Shown here: in pieces, positions 12,220-23,965 of the stretch
Layout: each line of letters starts with the position of its first letter
Position numbering within the stretch: position 1 is the first letter of the stretch
Source of the DNA: Carallia brachiata
Lineage: Eukaryota > Streptophyta > Magnoliopsida > Malpighiales > Rhizophoraceae
NCBI GenBank assembly: GCA_021464245.1
Contig: JADCRB010000094.1
Coordinates: 143,357-207,356, forward strand
DNA length: 64,000 bases
Direction: 5' to 3'
The notes under the pieces: model-generated
Database searches by the model: none
What the model was told of the DNA's origin: nothing
What the model saw: only the letters and a program-made list of their open reading frames with translations
Program-made: the position numbers and the translations under genes

Positions 12220-15200
12220 ATGGAAGCTAACTCAGCTATCAAGTGGTTTTCTCTCTTGACAGTGTGGCTATCTTTGACTCTGCAATTGTCACAATGCAAT
12301 GTTACTTATGATAGGAAGGCACTTATCATTAATGGGCAGAGGAGAATTATCATCTCTGGCTCCATTCACTACCCCAGAAGCACCCCTCAGGTCCATTGTT
12401 TCTTTTCTCATTCTTGGGTTGTGCTTGTTGCCATGAAAATCTTTTATTAGATTGGACCTTTTTGGCTATAGGTAGACTTGTATCAGTTGCATGTTTTTGT
12501 TTATGTGATTTGACTTTAAATGCAGATGTGGGAAGGCCTTATACAGAAAGCTAAAGATGGTGGCTTGGACACTATTGACACCTATGTTTTTTGGAACCTT
12601 CATGAACCTTCTCCTGGAAATGTAATTGTTCACAACTTTTAATTTTTTTCACCTTTTTGACCCTGTTTTCTTCTTTTTGTTCCAACATGTTTAATCATTA
12701 ATTGATTTTCTTTTTCCCTTTTCCGATATTGTTTAGTATAATTTTGAGGGCAGATATAATTTGGTACGGTTCATCAAGTTGGTTCAAAAAGCTGGACTCT
12801 ACGTTCATCTCCGCATTGGCCCTTATATATGTGCAGAGTGGAATTTTGGGTGAGAAAATAATTCATTGTTTTGTGCTTCTTAACAGTTATATAATTATGT
12901 TTCGAAATTGGGAACCTTAAACAATGTTTCTGCTGTTGTCTCAGAGGATTTCCAGTTTGGTTGAAGTTTGTTCCAGGCATAAGCTTTCGAACAGATAACG
13001 AGCCTTTCAAGGTCTCTCTCTCTCTTAATCCAATGTACATCCAACTGTGCAGAATTATAATAAGAATACCAAATTTAATTAGGTTTGGATGTACTGATTT
13101 TTTTTTCGTCGTTCTGTTCTAGCATGATGAACTAAGTTTAAGTTTTAGTAGTGGAAACAGCATAAGTTGATGTCTTTTCAAGATATATTAGCATTTTGTA
13201 GTATAAAAAGTTACGCGTCATCTCAGTATAACAATCTTATTCTTTCAGCTGGCAATGCAAAACTTTACCCAGAAAATTGTGCAAATGATGAAGAATGAAA
13301 ACTTGTTTGAGTCTCAAGGCGGCCCCATCATTCTCTCTCAGGTACACCCTTTGGGTCAATTTGCTTTGCGGTACCATTTTGATTTGCTTTCAAAGGTCTC
13401 AAGAAAGAAATGAATTAACATTTGTTAGAATTTCTCTCTTTGATCAAATTTACATTTCATTTTTGTATAGATTGAGAATGAATATGAAGCTGAAAGGCAG
13501 AAATTTGGAGCAGCTGGTGCTGCATATATGAATTGGGCTGCGCAAATGGCTGTTTCAATGAATACAGGTGTTCCTTGGGTTATGTGCAAGGAATCTGATG
13601 CCCCAGACCCAGTGGTAACCATGGCAGTTTTTTTTTTTTTTACCTAGCACGAGAAAAAATCTTAGGTGAAATAGTTCACCAATATGACTGTAGGCTCAAT
13701 AAATAAAACTGTGTACCCATAAAATTGATTCTAAGCCCTCATTTCTGCTTAACAATGAGGAATTCAGAATCATGTTCTGCTATTGTTTTTTGACAGATAA
13801 ACACATGCAATGGTTTCTATTGCGACTACTTCTCTCCGAATAAACCTTATAAACCTACAATGTGGACTGAGGCCTGGACTAGCTGGTTAGTTTCAGTTCT
13901 ACTGTCAGTTATTAAACTGTTCTTCAAGGATATCTATTTTACTTTTGTATCTTTCTATAGGTTCACGGAATTTGGGGGTCCAATTTATCACCGTCCGGTT
14001 GAGGATATAGCATTTGCGATTGCTCGGTTCATCCAGAAGGGTGGTTCCTTTGTTAATTATTACATGGTAAGTCTAAATTTTATAGAATTACTGGCTGCAT
14101 TGGTTGTACAATGGAGATGTAGTAGTAAAGGGTCAGCCAAATTTTCATACTTTGTGTGACATGAGATGGAATTTGGTAGTTAATTGTCCTTTAGCTGTCA
14201 AAGCACAAGTGCAAGGCCTGCGTATTCTCTACTTAAATTCCTTGTCTTGATTTTTTTTTTTTACCAAAAAGTTAACTTCCACATGTGAAAAACTGATTGC
14301 CATGTAAGTTTTGTGTGGCTACAGCAATGTAAAAAAGTGAAATTAAGCTCACGAGGTTATTGATTAATTCTGTAGTATCATGGAGGAACCAACTTTGGAA
14401 GAACTTCTGGAGGACCCTTCATTACTACCAGCTACGACTATGATGCTCCTATTGATGAATATGGTAACAAAATCTGAGCCCACCTGGAAAGTTACTTACC
14501 ATTCTGCTTATCAGACCTTTAACCATTGGCAATTTGATGCTGAAATGATAGGACTGATTAGGCAGCCTAAGTACCAGCACTTAACGGATCTTCATAAGGC
14601 TATTAAGTTATGTGAAAGAGCATTGATTAGTGCTGATCCTACCATCATAAACTTGGGAAATTATCGACAGGTTTGTCCTGGCATATGTCTTGTGCAAAAG
14701 CAATTTCCAATAGTGTCTTTGCACTTGCTGTCTACATAGCTTAAATTCCGGCATAAGTACATGATACTAACATCAAAGCAGCTTCAAATTTTGTCAAAAT
14801 TGAAACATATCCAGGGACCTATAACTATAACTAACTTAAAAACAGCTCCACATGGAACATTTTGCAGGCACATGTATTCTCTTCTAGCTCAGGAGGCTGT
14901 GCAGCTTTTCTGTCAAACTTCCACCGAAACTCAACTTTAAGTGTTAGATTTAACAACATGAATTACAACCTGCCACCTTGGTCGATCACCATCCTTCCCG
15001 ACTGCAAAAATGTGGCTTTTGTCACTGCCCAAGTGAGTGAGTTCAATTAAAAAGCTCAATTTATGCTGCTCCTCAGAAACTGTCATTGATTTAGTTGCTA
15101 CATTCTATGAAGAACATTTGTAAAAGAATTCCACTGCATATTGTGTGCATTTTACGCGTGCAATCATTTTGCTCTGTAAACTTTTCAGGTAGGCCAACGA

Positions 15201-17366
15201 ACAAGCCAAGTTCAGATGGTGCCTACGCATACTCAACTGCGGTTATGGGAAACCTTCAGCGAAAATGTGTTATCAGTTGATGATGACCAATTAACCATGG
15301 TTGGTCTGTTTGATCAGTTGAACATCACTAAAGATGTGAGTGATTATCTATGGTACACAACGAGGTAAGCATAGTCAATTACCCCATTAGATATTCTCAA
15401 ACAATATGCATTGATGTCACAATCCTCGAATTGCATTGTGCTTCCAGTATTGATATAAGTCCGTCAGAATCATTTCTCCATGGAGGCCAATATCCCACTC
15501 TCTCAGTGCAATCAGAGGGCCATGCAGTGCATGTCTTTGTCAACGGAAAACTTTCAGGTACATCCTTGAACTGTAACAGGAAACAATTGTTAATAATGAA
15601 AGTGAAGATCACATAGAAAGAATTCCAACAATCATGCACACAATTGATCTTCAAGTTCATTCTCAACAGTAATTAAATCCGGATCAAGGATAGGAAATTG
15701 TCATTGGATCTTTAAGGGAAAAGATAAATAAAATCCAAAAATTAATAATAATAATAACAAGAAGAAGAAATAATATGGTAGACTACTACTTCATTCGACA
15801 AAACATTAACAATCATCACGATCTAATGATAGGATCTGCCTATGGGACTCCGCAGCACACAAAATGCACTTTTACTGGGAATGTGAAGCTGCATGCTGGA
15901 AAAAATGCACTCTCGCTACTCAGTGTAGCAGTTGGATTGCCGGTAAGTTCTTCAATAATCACAAATCTTAGTTCTGTATGTGCTAGGTTATAATTATGTT
16001 GATATCCAGTTAGAGTCAGGCGTGGGTTCTCTGCGGATAGGAGAGTATTGAGTCGATGCACGTGTTATCTTGTTAAAATAACTTAAATTACTTTAACCAC
16101 CCACACAACTTATAAACCATTCATTTTATCCTTTCTTTCCCAATATGGGTTCCTTTTTCCAACAGAAATGAATAAGGATGTTGGCTCATGCTCTGCCTTT
16201 CTTCTTTGCTTAGCCAATGTCATCTTTGGCTTCTCTGGCCAAATTGTATGTAGCTGATTGTTTAATCGCGCTGATTGTTATAGTACGTTGGTCCCTATTT
16301 TGAGACAAGGAGCACAGGGATTCTGGGGCCAGTTCTTCTCCGTGGCCTAGACAACGGGCAGGAGGACTTGACTTGGCAGAGATGGTCATACAAGGTAAAT
16401 ATAAATGTACCGTCTGACCCAATTGATTAAATTAGCAGATAAGACCCAAGAGATTAAATTATTAGATAAAACCCAATAATGGATTTAAAAAATTTATAAA
16501 CGCGAAGGTAATATGATTTGGAGTTGAATCTAAGACATATCATATCAATAAACCATTCAACACGAGTTTTAACTGTTATTTGAGATTCAAGAATAGATCA
16601 CATATACGACAGTAAAGAAAAGAGATTGCATAAGATAGATAATTGTTCATTTTTTGTCAGATAATTTTTGTTCTTTGCCTGGTTAATTAATTCCGTCACC
16701 CAGTTACTTCAAACTTTTAAGTTTTGATGTTTGTCTTTTTTTTTGTTTTTGTAGGTTGGGCTTCGAGGAGAGAAAATGAATCTAGGTTCCCCAGATTCAC
16801 CATCCTCTGTTGATTGGACAGAAGTTTCCTCTTTGGCAGAGAACCAACTACCATTGACGTGGTACAAGGTCTGTGATAATCCAGAACAAAATTGGTCATA
16901 TAGAATTGAACCATAACAAACTTAATTACCTTTCTAATTAAACTTGTAGGCCTATTTTGACACACCAACAGGGGATGACCCCTTGGCTTTGGACATGGCT
17001 GGCATGGTGAAGGGTCAAATATGGATCAATGGACAAAGCATTGGAAGATATTGGACTCTTTCTGCCAAGGGCAATTGCACAGCCTGTAGTTATTCTGCTA
17101 CATTCCGGCCAGCAACCTGCCAATTTGGTTGTGACCGACCAACTCAAAGATGGTACAAACTTTTCCCACTAAAAGAAAACTATGTTCGTACTTCCTAGTG
17201 ACACAAGATCGAATTTGAACACAATTATGTGCTATTCTTTTGCGTTTTCAGGTACCATGTTCCAAGGTCGTGGTTGAAACCAACTCAAAATCTGTTGGTT
17301 GTATTTGAAGAAATTGGAGGGGATGCATCAAAAATTAACCTTGTAAAACGATTAGTGAAGAGTTAG
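12220..17366 (+). CDS. BGAL: Beta-galactosidase, glycoside hydrolase family 35, lectin-less form
   Basis: Secreted cell-wall enzyme expected to release terminal beta-galactose from wall polysaccharides or glycoproteins. Exons: 12220-12390, 12526-12621, 12737-12849, 12945-13011, 13249-13341, 13471-13614, 13797-13885, 13961-14066, 14376-14463, 14552-14670, 14868-15032, 15189-15364, 15448-15557, 15833-15942, 16284-16394, 16755-16868, 16950-17152, 17252-17366. All phases fit and give 729 aa. The hydrophobic N-terminus, about residues 8-26, is a signal peptide ending near SQC. The GH35 signature [13 protein letters not shown] is at 172-185 with acid/base Glu184; nucleophile Glu253 lies in WTEAW. 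The [15 protein letters not shown] segment is intact. The protein stops soon after the [14 protein letters not shown] and [10 protein letters not shown] beta-sandwich motifs, so the galactose-binding (SUEL) lectin domain of longer BGALs is absent. Overall it resembles the BGAL1/BGAL3 group; the exact member is uncertain. Confidence 0.95.
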
Positions 17367-20300
17367 TTCATTCTTTTGAGCCACGGTTGAATAATATCAT
17401 TCTCAATTGCAATGCTTAAAGCAATCCCATTGATTTTTCATGAATAGAATCCTGCCATACTTACAAGAAGGGAACATCAAGAGCGCCACACTATCTTTAA
17501 AATTGCAGCCGCGAGCCATAAAATTTATTAATAAAACTTTTAGTCTCAGAATTAAAATTCAATTTTTAGTCTTTACAAATAGAAAAAAAATTAAAACTAT
17601 AAATATGACAAATAAGTACATGCATATCCAAACAATTATGTTTTTAAGTTTTGAATTGAAATTTTACGCTTTAATTTTCATCATTATTTTTTAAAATATT
17701 TAGTGTAATTTTTTAGAACAAATCTCTTCCAATTTGATTAATATTTCATGAAATCGTCTCCAAAGTTTAAGATCTCGATTTCAAATTTTAATTGGATTTA
17801 ATTAATCAAAAAATTACTTCATCTCATGTGACGATTTAAAAATTTAAAAATTACTTTAAATACACCAATAATATATTGTTTTACAAAACCAGAAAAATTT
17901 GAAGTAATTGAAATGCAAAACTGAAACCTAGGAGACTCTGTGCTTCGAAATTCCAAAAAGGTCCTTGGCGTCAAATGTACGCATGTTGCAATCCAGGACA
18001 ATTGCCACATCAGAATTGCAAAAAGATCCTTGGCGTTAAGCGTACGCTGTACGCATGTTAGTTTTAATTAATTAAATAAAATTTAAAAATTAATCGCTTT
18101 TTTTTTTTTCCATTTATAAAAACCGCATATTTTCACCTGCGCGTAAAACCCGCTAAATTCGGGAAATAATCGCAAAAAAGCCTTCGCATAACTTTCAACC
18201 TTCAAAAATTTTCCGCAGGATAATTAAGTTAATTAATAAAATTATAAAATTGAAGACTGAAATTAATTCTTTATTTTGAGAAAAGCAAAATATTTGAGGA
18301 TTAACATCTTAAATCACATATTCTTGGAAGATTAGGATAACTAATTTGTGAAATGCAAATCAAAGAACAAATCAAAATCTATGGAACATATATTCTTTAA
18401 TATCTTAATTAATCTAACCTCAAACACGAATTTATAGTAACTCTTTAAAAATATATCTTATTTCATCTTATTTTTTTACAGAAGTTTATATATAATTTGC
18501 ATTGATGATTTTAGAGCATATTCCAAGAAAAATTTTAAACACAGAAATTAGAGACAGAAGAAAGATCAAGTTTATGCCTGGAGTACAAAAACCCTTCAAT
18601 CATTTACTTAACTTTGGTCCTTGAGATTATTCTTAGCGGCGTGTTAAGTTTACCAAACCTTGTGCAAGTTGTGTTAATTTTCATGGACTTTATGATTTTT
18701 TTTAATTACAAATATCTGTAGTCATTACTTAAGAATTTATTTCAAGATCATGTCATCAAGTTCAAAAAGAAATTCCCCCGTTATAAAAACCCGACACATG
18801 CAGAATATGTATGACGGGCAAGATTATGGAAACATTTTTAATGAGATAGGTATAAGATACATAATTAATTTAATAAGATTTAATTATTAATTTTTTTAAA
18901 ATTTAATATATTTTTCATAATTCAACAATTTAGATAGTTCTATACTCACCGTGTCTGCAATTGCATTTTCAAAAAGTGTTTTTGACTTATGAGGGAGGGC
19001 TTAGTTATAAGGCTGTACTAAAGCGTGGCTACGTAATTAGTTGCATAAGCTTTGCTAGAATTGGGCAGAAGATTTAAACTGGTTGTATCTATCAATTCTA
19101 TGCATACCAACTTACCAACGGTTGCCGCTCATCAAATCAATACTCGGAGTTATTATTCTAATCTTTGAAAGCCTACGTGATATTATTTTCGTACTTCTGA
19201 TACAATTAGTTAGAATATTTTGTTGAAACTTATGGAAACAATATTCTGAGTTTTTCTTGTAGCAAAAAAAATAAATAAATAAATAAAGGCCAATGTGATA
19301 CATTAATTTACAATGTATCGAAAATGGAAAAAAATAGAAAAAACTCGTATGTGGAGCCACAGGCATCGAATTAACCCTCCAGCCATCACTGTGTTGTGAC
19401 TTGTAAATTAAGTTCTTTAGAATGTTTTCTTCATGTGGTATAATGTTATCCTTAGCAGCTATCTAATAAAAACTATTTTATGTTCGAAAAAAATAATAAA
19501 TAAAAACTATTCGATCAAAGTCAAAGTAATATTATTCTTCTAAGAAACGGATATTTTTTTAGAGAGTTAAGTAGTGATGACAAAAGTTTGACTTAATTTT
19601 AATAATTTAACTTCATTTGTCTGAAATCTTATTCAAACTAACTTTTATTAGCTGAAAATTTTAATGATCTAAAAGACTAAAACCCAAATAGCTTGAATAA
19701 AAAATTATTAAAAATATAAATAACTCAACTTCATAACAATCTAAAATTTAAATAACTTGAAATTAAAACGATCCAAAAGATCTTGATAAATCATATTTTT
19801 TATTGTTTAAAATATTTGAATTTAAGACTGACGGTTGGAAAATTCAATGGGCATCGAACCCCCTGGATTGCAATGATCTATACACTTTGTTAATGTAACA
19901 CTGGCCTCTTCAGCAGGATATCTTCTTTTTCGGAAGTTCACCGCTAGTCCTGTACAGTGTTTATGATGCCATCATTTATTATTTATGATGTCTCGAGCCG
20001 TTTAAGTGATTTGATTTCAAAATTTTTATTATAAAAATTTTGATTTTAAATTCTGAAAAGAGAGAAGTGAGATTTATAAGAGATAAGAAATACTCCTATT
20101 ATCTAATTTACAGTCTAATGAGCCTCTTAATAAAAAAAAAATTAAAAAAACACTAAAGCAGACACCACCTCTATTAAAAAATTATGAAACGGTTTTAGAC
20201 TCACATAAATTGTCTTGATTATTTTATTTCAATATACATTTAAAAATAATTAATTATTAACTTTTTACAATAATTTTAATTTTTTATTATAAAAAATATA

Positions 20301-21057
20301 AATATAATTAAAAAATTAAAAATTTATTATTTTTCTATGAAACAAAATAATCAAACTCTAAAATTTTTTTCAAAAAGTTATGGATAAGGCAGTGTGAATA
20401 GTCACCTGAACCAAATCTTACCTGGGAAGAAAACCTACATATGTACATTAAATGCTCTCAGTGGTCACCATCCTCCCTGATGCCATGGCCCACGGGGCGT
20501 CCCCATTTTACTTTTTTAACATAAAGCTTCACCTTCGACTGTACCGTGCCAATTGAAGAAGGCAAATTCGACTTGACAAGGAGCTAAGAAAATTTTTAAA
20601 AAGATTTGCCCCAACAGCCCAAGCGTAGTTTAATTGAATCGTGAGATTTTAGTAGAAAAAAAAAATTGTGAAAAAAAAATAAAAATAAAATTTTATAATT
20701 GAATTGTATGAAAATGTTGTGAAAAAGAAAAATATATAAATAAAATTATAAAAATATCTTTAAAAATAATTAAATAGTAGATTAAAATTATAAAAATATG
20801 CCTACAAACTAATTGAATTGGTTGGGTTATTTAGGTCATTATATTTTCATGTATATATTTTTTTAAAATTTTTCAAATGATTTTTAATGCTTTTTCTCTC
20901 ATCTAGAGCCTCTTTCTTTTCTAATTCTTTTCTCGCATTATCAAACAATGAAAAGTGCATTGAGTTTTGTGTTTTTTTTCTAACTGTTTTCTTATGGCCT
21001 GAAATGATCTACAGTTTGGTTTAGTATGCATATATGCTTCTGTAATCAATGTGTAAA
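17367..21057. other. Intergenic AT-rich region
   Basis: Very AT-rich sequence with long A and T runs and no recognisable exon. Short open frames at 17440-17694 and 19112-19366 look random. The downstream end is the insertion site of the LTR element. Confidence 0.6.
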
Positions 21058-21062
21058 TTTAT

Positions 21063-22039
21063 TGTGACGGGTAAATTTCGAGCCTGTAACAGTTAGACTC
21101 AAAAAATACATAAACAAATTACAATAAAAAATTGTAAAATAAAAAGAAATTTATGTGGGGTCGATCTCTGGGTAGATCCTCCGATTAATACTCCTGTGTA
21201 ATTTAGTCAAGGGTCGTGAAGGCTTAATTTTGACCGAGAGATGGTGAATTTCCACAGCGTGAACTTGAACTGTAGGAAATGGATCCCACTGAGGGCCGAG
21301 GCTTGATCTCAAGTGGATTAGTTGAACTCCGGTGAGGGCCGTAGGAGGCTTGATCCCACTCGGACTGGATGGACTTCGGTGAGGGCCGTAGGAGGCTTGA
21401 TCCCACTCGGACTGGATGGACGCCGGTGAGGGCCGTAGGAGGCTTGATCCCACTCGGATTGGATGGACTTCGGTGAGGGCCGTAGGAGGCTTGATCCCAC
21501 TCGAACTGGATGGACTTCGGTGAGGGCCGTAGGAGGCTTGATCCCACTCGAATTGATTGGACTCCGGTGAGGGCCGTAGGAGGCTTGATCCCACTCGGAT
21601 ATTTAATATCTTGGGTTTTTGATCTAGCGGATCCAACTTAGTGGCAGCTAGAGAGCATACACCCAAAATATTTAGAGAGAGAAAGGAAGAGATGCAAAGC
21701 TTTAGAAGATGAATGATTTGCTTTGCTTGGGATGATTGAAAGGCTTTGAGGGGATCCCTATTTATAGGGTTTTGGGGGAGGATGGATGCCAAAATTGTAT
21801 GACTTGGATCATACATGGCAAGGGCCCTCTTTGGTGGTTGAATTTTGACATTTTGCAATCAAATGGAAATTAAAATTTCCATATGATTCATCATGAGTAG
21901 GATCCTACAAGGCAAGGACCCTCTTTGGTGGTTGAATTTTGACATTTTGCAATCAAATGGAAATTAAAATTTCCATATGCATGCACTTGTTGCTTTCATG
22001 TAGGGCATGCATTGATTTTTTTTTTTTTTGGTGTTTACA
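21063..22039 (-). repeat. LTR (3' LTR of the minus-strand element)
   Basis: 977 bp. The outer end reads TGTGACGG on plus and the inner end is TTTACA. It contains six copies of a 47-bp unit (GTGAGGGCCGTAGGAGGCTT core, about 21330-21600). It also holds two copies of a ~100-bp unit around 21810-21990, each with the phrase GGTTGAATTTTGACATTTTG. A minus-strand TATA box (CCCTATAAATAGGG) is intact at 21757-21769. Confidence 0.93.
21330..21600. repeat. 47-bp tandem array inside the left LTR, six copies
   Basis: The unit GTGAGGGCCGTAGGAGGCTT plus TGATCCCACTCG, with a variable GGATGGACTTCG-like spacer, repeats six times at a 47-bp period. The right LTR has only five copies, which accounts for most of the length difference between the LTRs. 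Confidence 0.92.
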
Positions 22040-22058
22040 AATGCCCCCACTTCAAGGG
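22040..22058 (-). promoter_or_regulatory. Polypurine tract of the LTR element
   Basis: On the minus strand the bases directly before the 3' LTR read CTTGAAGTGGGGGCATT, then TGTAAACACC. A G-rich purine run touching the LTR is the usual plus-strand priming site of plant LTR elements. Its place fixes the element orientation as minus. Confidence 0.8.
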
Positions 22059-22128
22059 TCGGTAAGGAAGAATTTTACCGTAATGATCCGAACCGAGTCT
22101 TGAAGTCCAGTTTGAAACTTGAGATGTC

Positions 22129-22524
22129 TTAATGAACGTTGAATGTTGGACTCTGACTGTAGGCAAAGAACTTGAACCTCCCCAAGAGGAAGGTCCAGCA
22201 CCTCGGAACTTCAAGACCGGCACACAGAGAGACTGACTGTAGTGATGATTCCCAAGTCTGCTTCGATGTAAGGAGAGTAGTTGGAACTTCCCTGTACGTC
22301 GCCGCATCCAAAGGAAGATTAGGATGATTGCAGCTTCTCATCCCTCTGTGGTAGATGTGAACTAAGGAGAGTAGTTGGAACTCCATGACACCGATGGCAT
22401 TGGAGACTGAGTTTCGAGGGCTTTTAGGGATCCCTCGAGGAAGACTACTCATTCTTTTCTTAGCTCGTGCACCTCCAACTTCTTGATCGAAGAACTTCCT
22501 GAGACAAGTGCAGAGACTAGCCAT
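22129..22524 (-). other. Open frame of unknown meaning in the 3' part of the LTR element
   Basis: A 131-codon minus-strand frame beginning MASLCTCLRKFF lies between the homeobox cargo and the polypurine tract. It has no domain I recognise, and a phrase inside it (AGGAGAGTAGTTGGAACT on plus) is duplicated at about 22268 and 22364. It may be untranslated 3' sequence of the captured transcript or of the element. Confidence 0.25.
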
Positions 22525-22689
22525 TTTCTTTTGAGAAAGAAGAGTTGAGGGGTGAGTATTATGACTCGGACATGCAGGATATATATACATACGATAAAGA
22601 TTTTTTTTTTTAAAAAAAAAAATTCAAAAAGAAGGTACGCAGAATAGAGTAGGGTCATCCACGTCCCTTTCCTGCATAAGAGACAAAAG

Positions 22690-22790
22690 AGGCAGCGGCT
22701 GACGCGTGTCACGAAAGTCGTTACCGTGTGTTGCAGAAGTCGTTGCCGTGTGTTGCAGAAGTCGTTACCGTGTGCTGCCAAAGTCGTTGC
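22690..22790. repeat. Short tandem repeat of about 23 bp, three copies
   Basis: GTCGTTACCGTGTGTTGCAGAA and close variants occur three times in a row (about 22707-22776), between the end of the homeobox frame and the 3' part of the element. Confidence 0.8.
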
Positions 22791-22810
22791 ACCTTATCTT
22801 GTCGGCCGTC

Positions 22811-23041
22811 CTAGCGGGGCCCGAGGTGCAACTCCAAGTCAAGCTCGACCTCGTCTGGTGGGCCGATGATGTTGACATCGCTTTCCGGCTGGTTGATGCT
22901 ACCGGAATATTCTGGAAAGAGAGGCAAAGTTTCGCTGGAATGACTCCTTTCTGCTAGAAAAAGTCCTCCTAGACTGAAGTACCTAGGAGGGATGAACCCT
23001 TGGCTGACTCCGTAAGACCACCAGGACCAGCACGCATGCTC
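22811..23041 (-). pseudogene. Continuation of the captured WOX frame after an in-frame stop: WUS box and EAR motif
   Basis: Reading on from the TGA at 23042-23044 in the same frame gives 76 further codons before TAG at 22811-22813. They hold the WUS box TLPLFP (22913-22930) and near the end an EAR-type motif LDLELHLG (22820-22846). In WUS-clade WOX proteins these two motifs follow the homeodomain and recruit TOPLESS-type corepressors. Finding both, in order and in frame, shows that the reading frame once continued through the TGA. Nothing here would be translated without readthrough or a downstream start. Typed as pseudogene because of the stop. Confidence 0.85.
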
Positions 23042-23422
23042 TCATAGGCTACTGCTTTGATTGTTATAGCCTGAAGAGACCATTGTAGTGGTAGAACTCG
23101 GACCTGCTTTATTTGACGGCGAAGTTGTACTGGTGGGATCTACCATCGGAACGGCAGACTGTTCTTTGGAAAAATCAGCTCTCAGTGCTGGTTTTTTCCT
23201 GCTTCTCCGATTCTGGAACCAATAAAACACATTTTTTCCTTCGATTGCCCCGAGTGGGCGCAATCGTGAGACAAGTTGGTAAATCTGAGATGCATTAGAC
23301 ATAATACCTCCATTGTTGTGGAAGACTTCCTCCAGAATTTGCAGTTGTGCCATGGTTGGTTGCCACCTTGTGCGGGGTGACCTTTCTTCTCCCTTGTCTT
23401 GAGATTCTGCAACTGGTTCCAT
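23042..23422 (-). CDS. WUSCHEL-related homeobox (WOX) protein carried by the LTR retrotransposon
   Basis: A 126-codon intronless frame. Residues 17-77 form a WOX-type homeodomain: RTRWQPT at the start, QLQILEEVF in helix 1, then the long loop typical of WOX proteins, and a recognition helix read as IEGKNVFYWFQNRRSRKK. The IEGKNVFYWFQN stretch is diagnostic of WOX homeodomains. NRRSRKK, rather than the NHKARER of WUS itself, is unusual and nearer to the WOX11/12 type. The Ser/Thr-rich tail runs to TGA at 23042-23044; the frame then continues with a WUS box and an EAR motif (separate entry). As it stands the protein would bind DNA but lack the repression motifs. It lies in sense orientation inside an LTR element, downstream of gag. 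Plant WOX genes normally have introns, so lack of introns suggests capture through an RNA copy (inference). Confidence 0.9.
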   Translation of the reverse strand: MEPVAESQDKGEERSPRTRWQPTMAQLQILEEVFHNNGGIMSNASQIYQLVSRLRPLGAIEGKNVFYWFQNRRSRKKPALRADFSKEQSAVPMVDPTSTTSPSNKAGPSSTTTMVSSGYNNQSSSL

Positions 23423-23534
23423 CTTTCTTGTGGCAGATGAGCAAAGGTCTGGTGTGTGGTGAAGATCGGTTGAGACTGATGCTGAGTTTCAAACTCAAAC
23501 CCTCCGTCGCTTTTATATTTTTGGGCCGTTCACA

Positions 23535-23965
23535 GTTTATACTCATGCGGGCCAGAAGTATGTTGAACTGTAGTGTCGCCTTTTATACTCGTGCGAGGCA
23601 GGAGTGTGTTGCTGAACTGTTCGCCTTTTATACTTGTGCGTGGCAGGAGTGTTGAACTATGATGTCGCCTTTTTACTCGTGCGAGGCAGGAGTGTTGAAC
23701 TGTGATGTCGCCTTTTTTACTCGTGCGAGGCAGGAGTGTTGAACTGTGATGTCGCCTTTTATACTCGTGCGAGGCAGGAGTGTTGAACTGTGATGTCGCC
23801 TTTTTTACTCGTGCGAGGTTGGAGTGTTGAACTGTGATGTCGCCTTTTTTACTCGTGCGAGGCAGGAGTGTTGAACTGTGATGTCGCCTTTTATACTCGT
23901 GCGAGGCAGGAGTGTTGAACTGTGATGTCGCCTTTTATACTCGTGCGAGGCAGGAGTGTGTGTTG
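23535..23965. repeat. 44-bp tandem array upstream of the captured WOX frame
   Basis: About ten copies of a 44-bp unit with core TGTCGCCTTTTATACTCGTG, CGAGGCAGGAGTGTTGAACT following. Copies nearest the homeobox frame are more diverged; central copies are almost identical. In the element's sense the array lies directly 5' of the WOX start codon, so it is leader or promoter sequence of that cargo. Confidence 0.92.

Noticed and set aside
14464..14551. Extra coding segment of beta-galactosidase (open frame continues after DEYGN)
   Set aside because: An in-frame TGA follows within a few codons, and GT-AG removal of 14464-14551 restores the family sequence [11 protein letters not shown].
21151..21858. 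235-codon repeat protein frame in the LTR (and its copy in the other LTR)
   Set aside because: The repeating peptide is the translation of the 47-bp tandem DNA repeat, open in several frames at once, and it lies inside the LTR.
23535..23965. CRISPR-like array of regular repeats
   Set aside because: Repeats are contiguous 44-bp units without unique spacers, and the genome is a plant; it is an ordinary tandem array.
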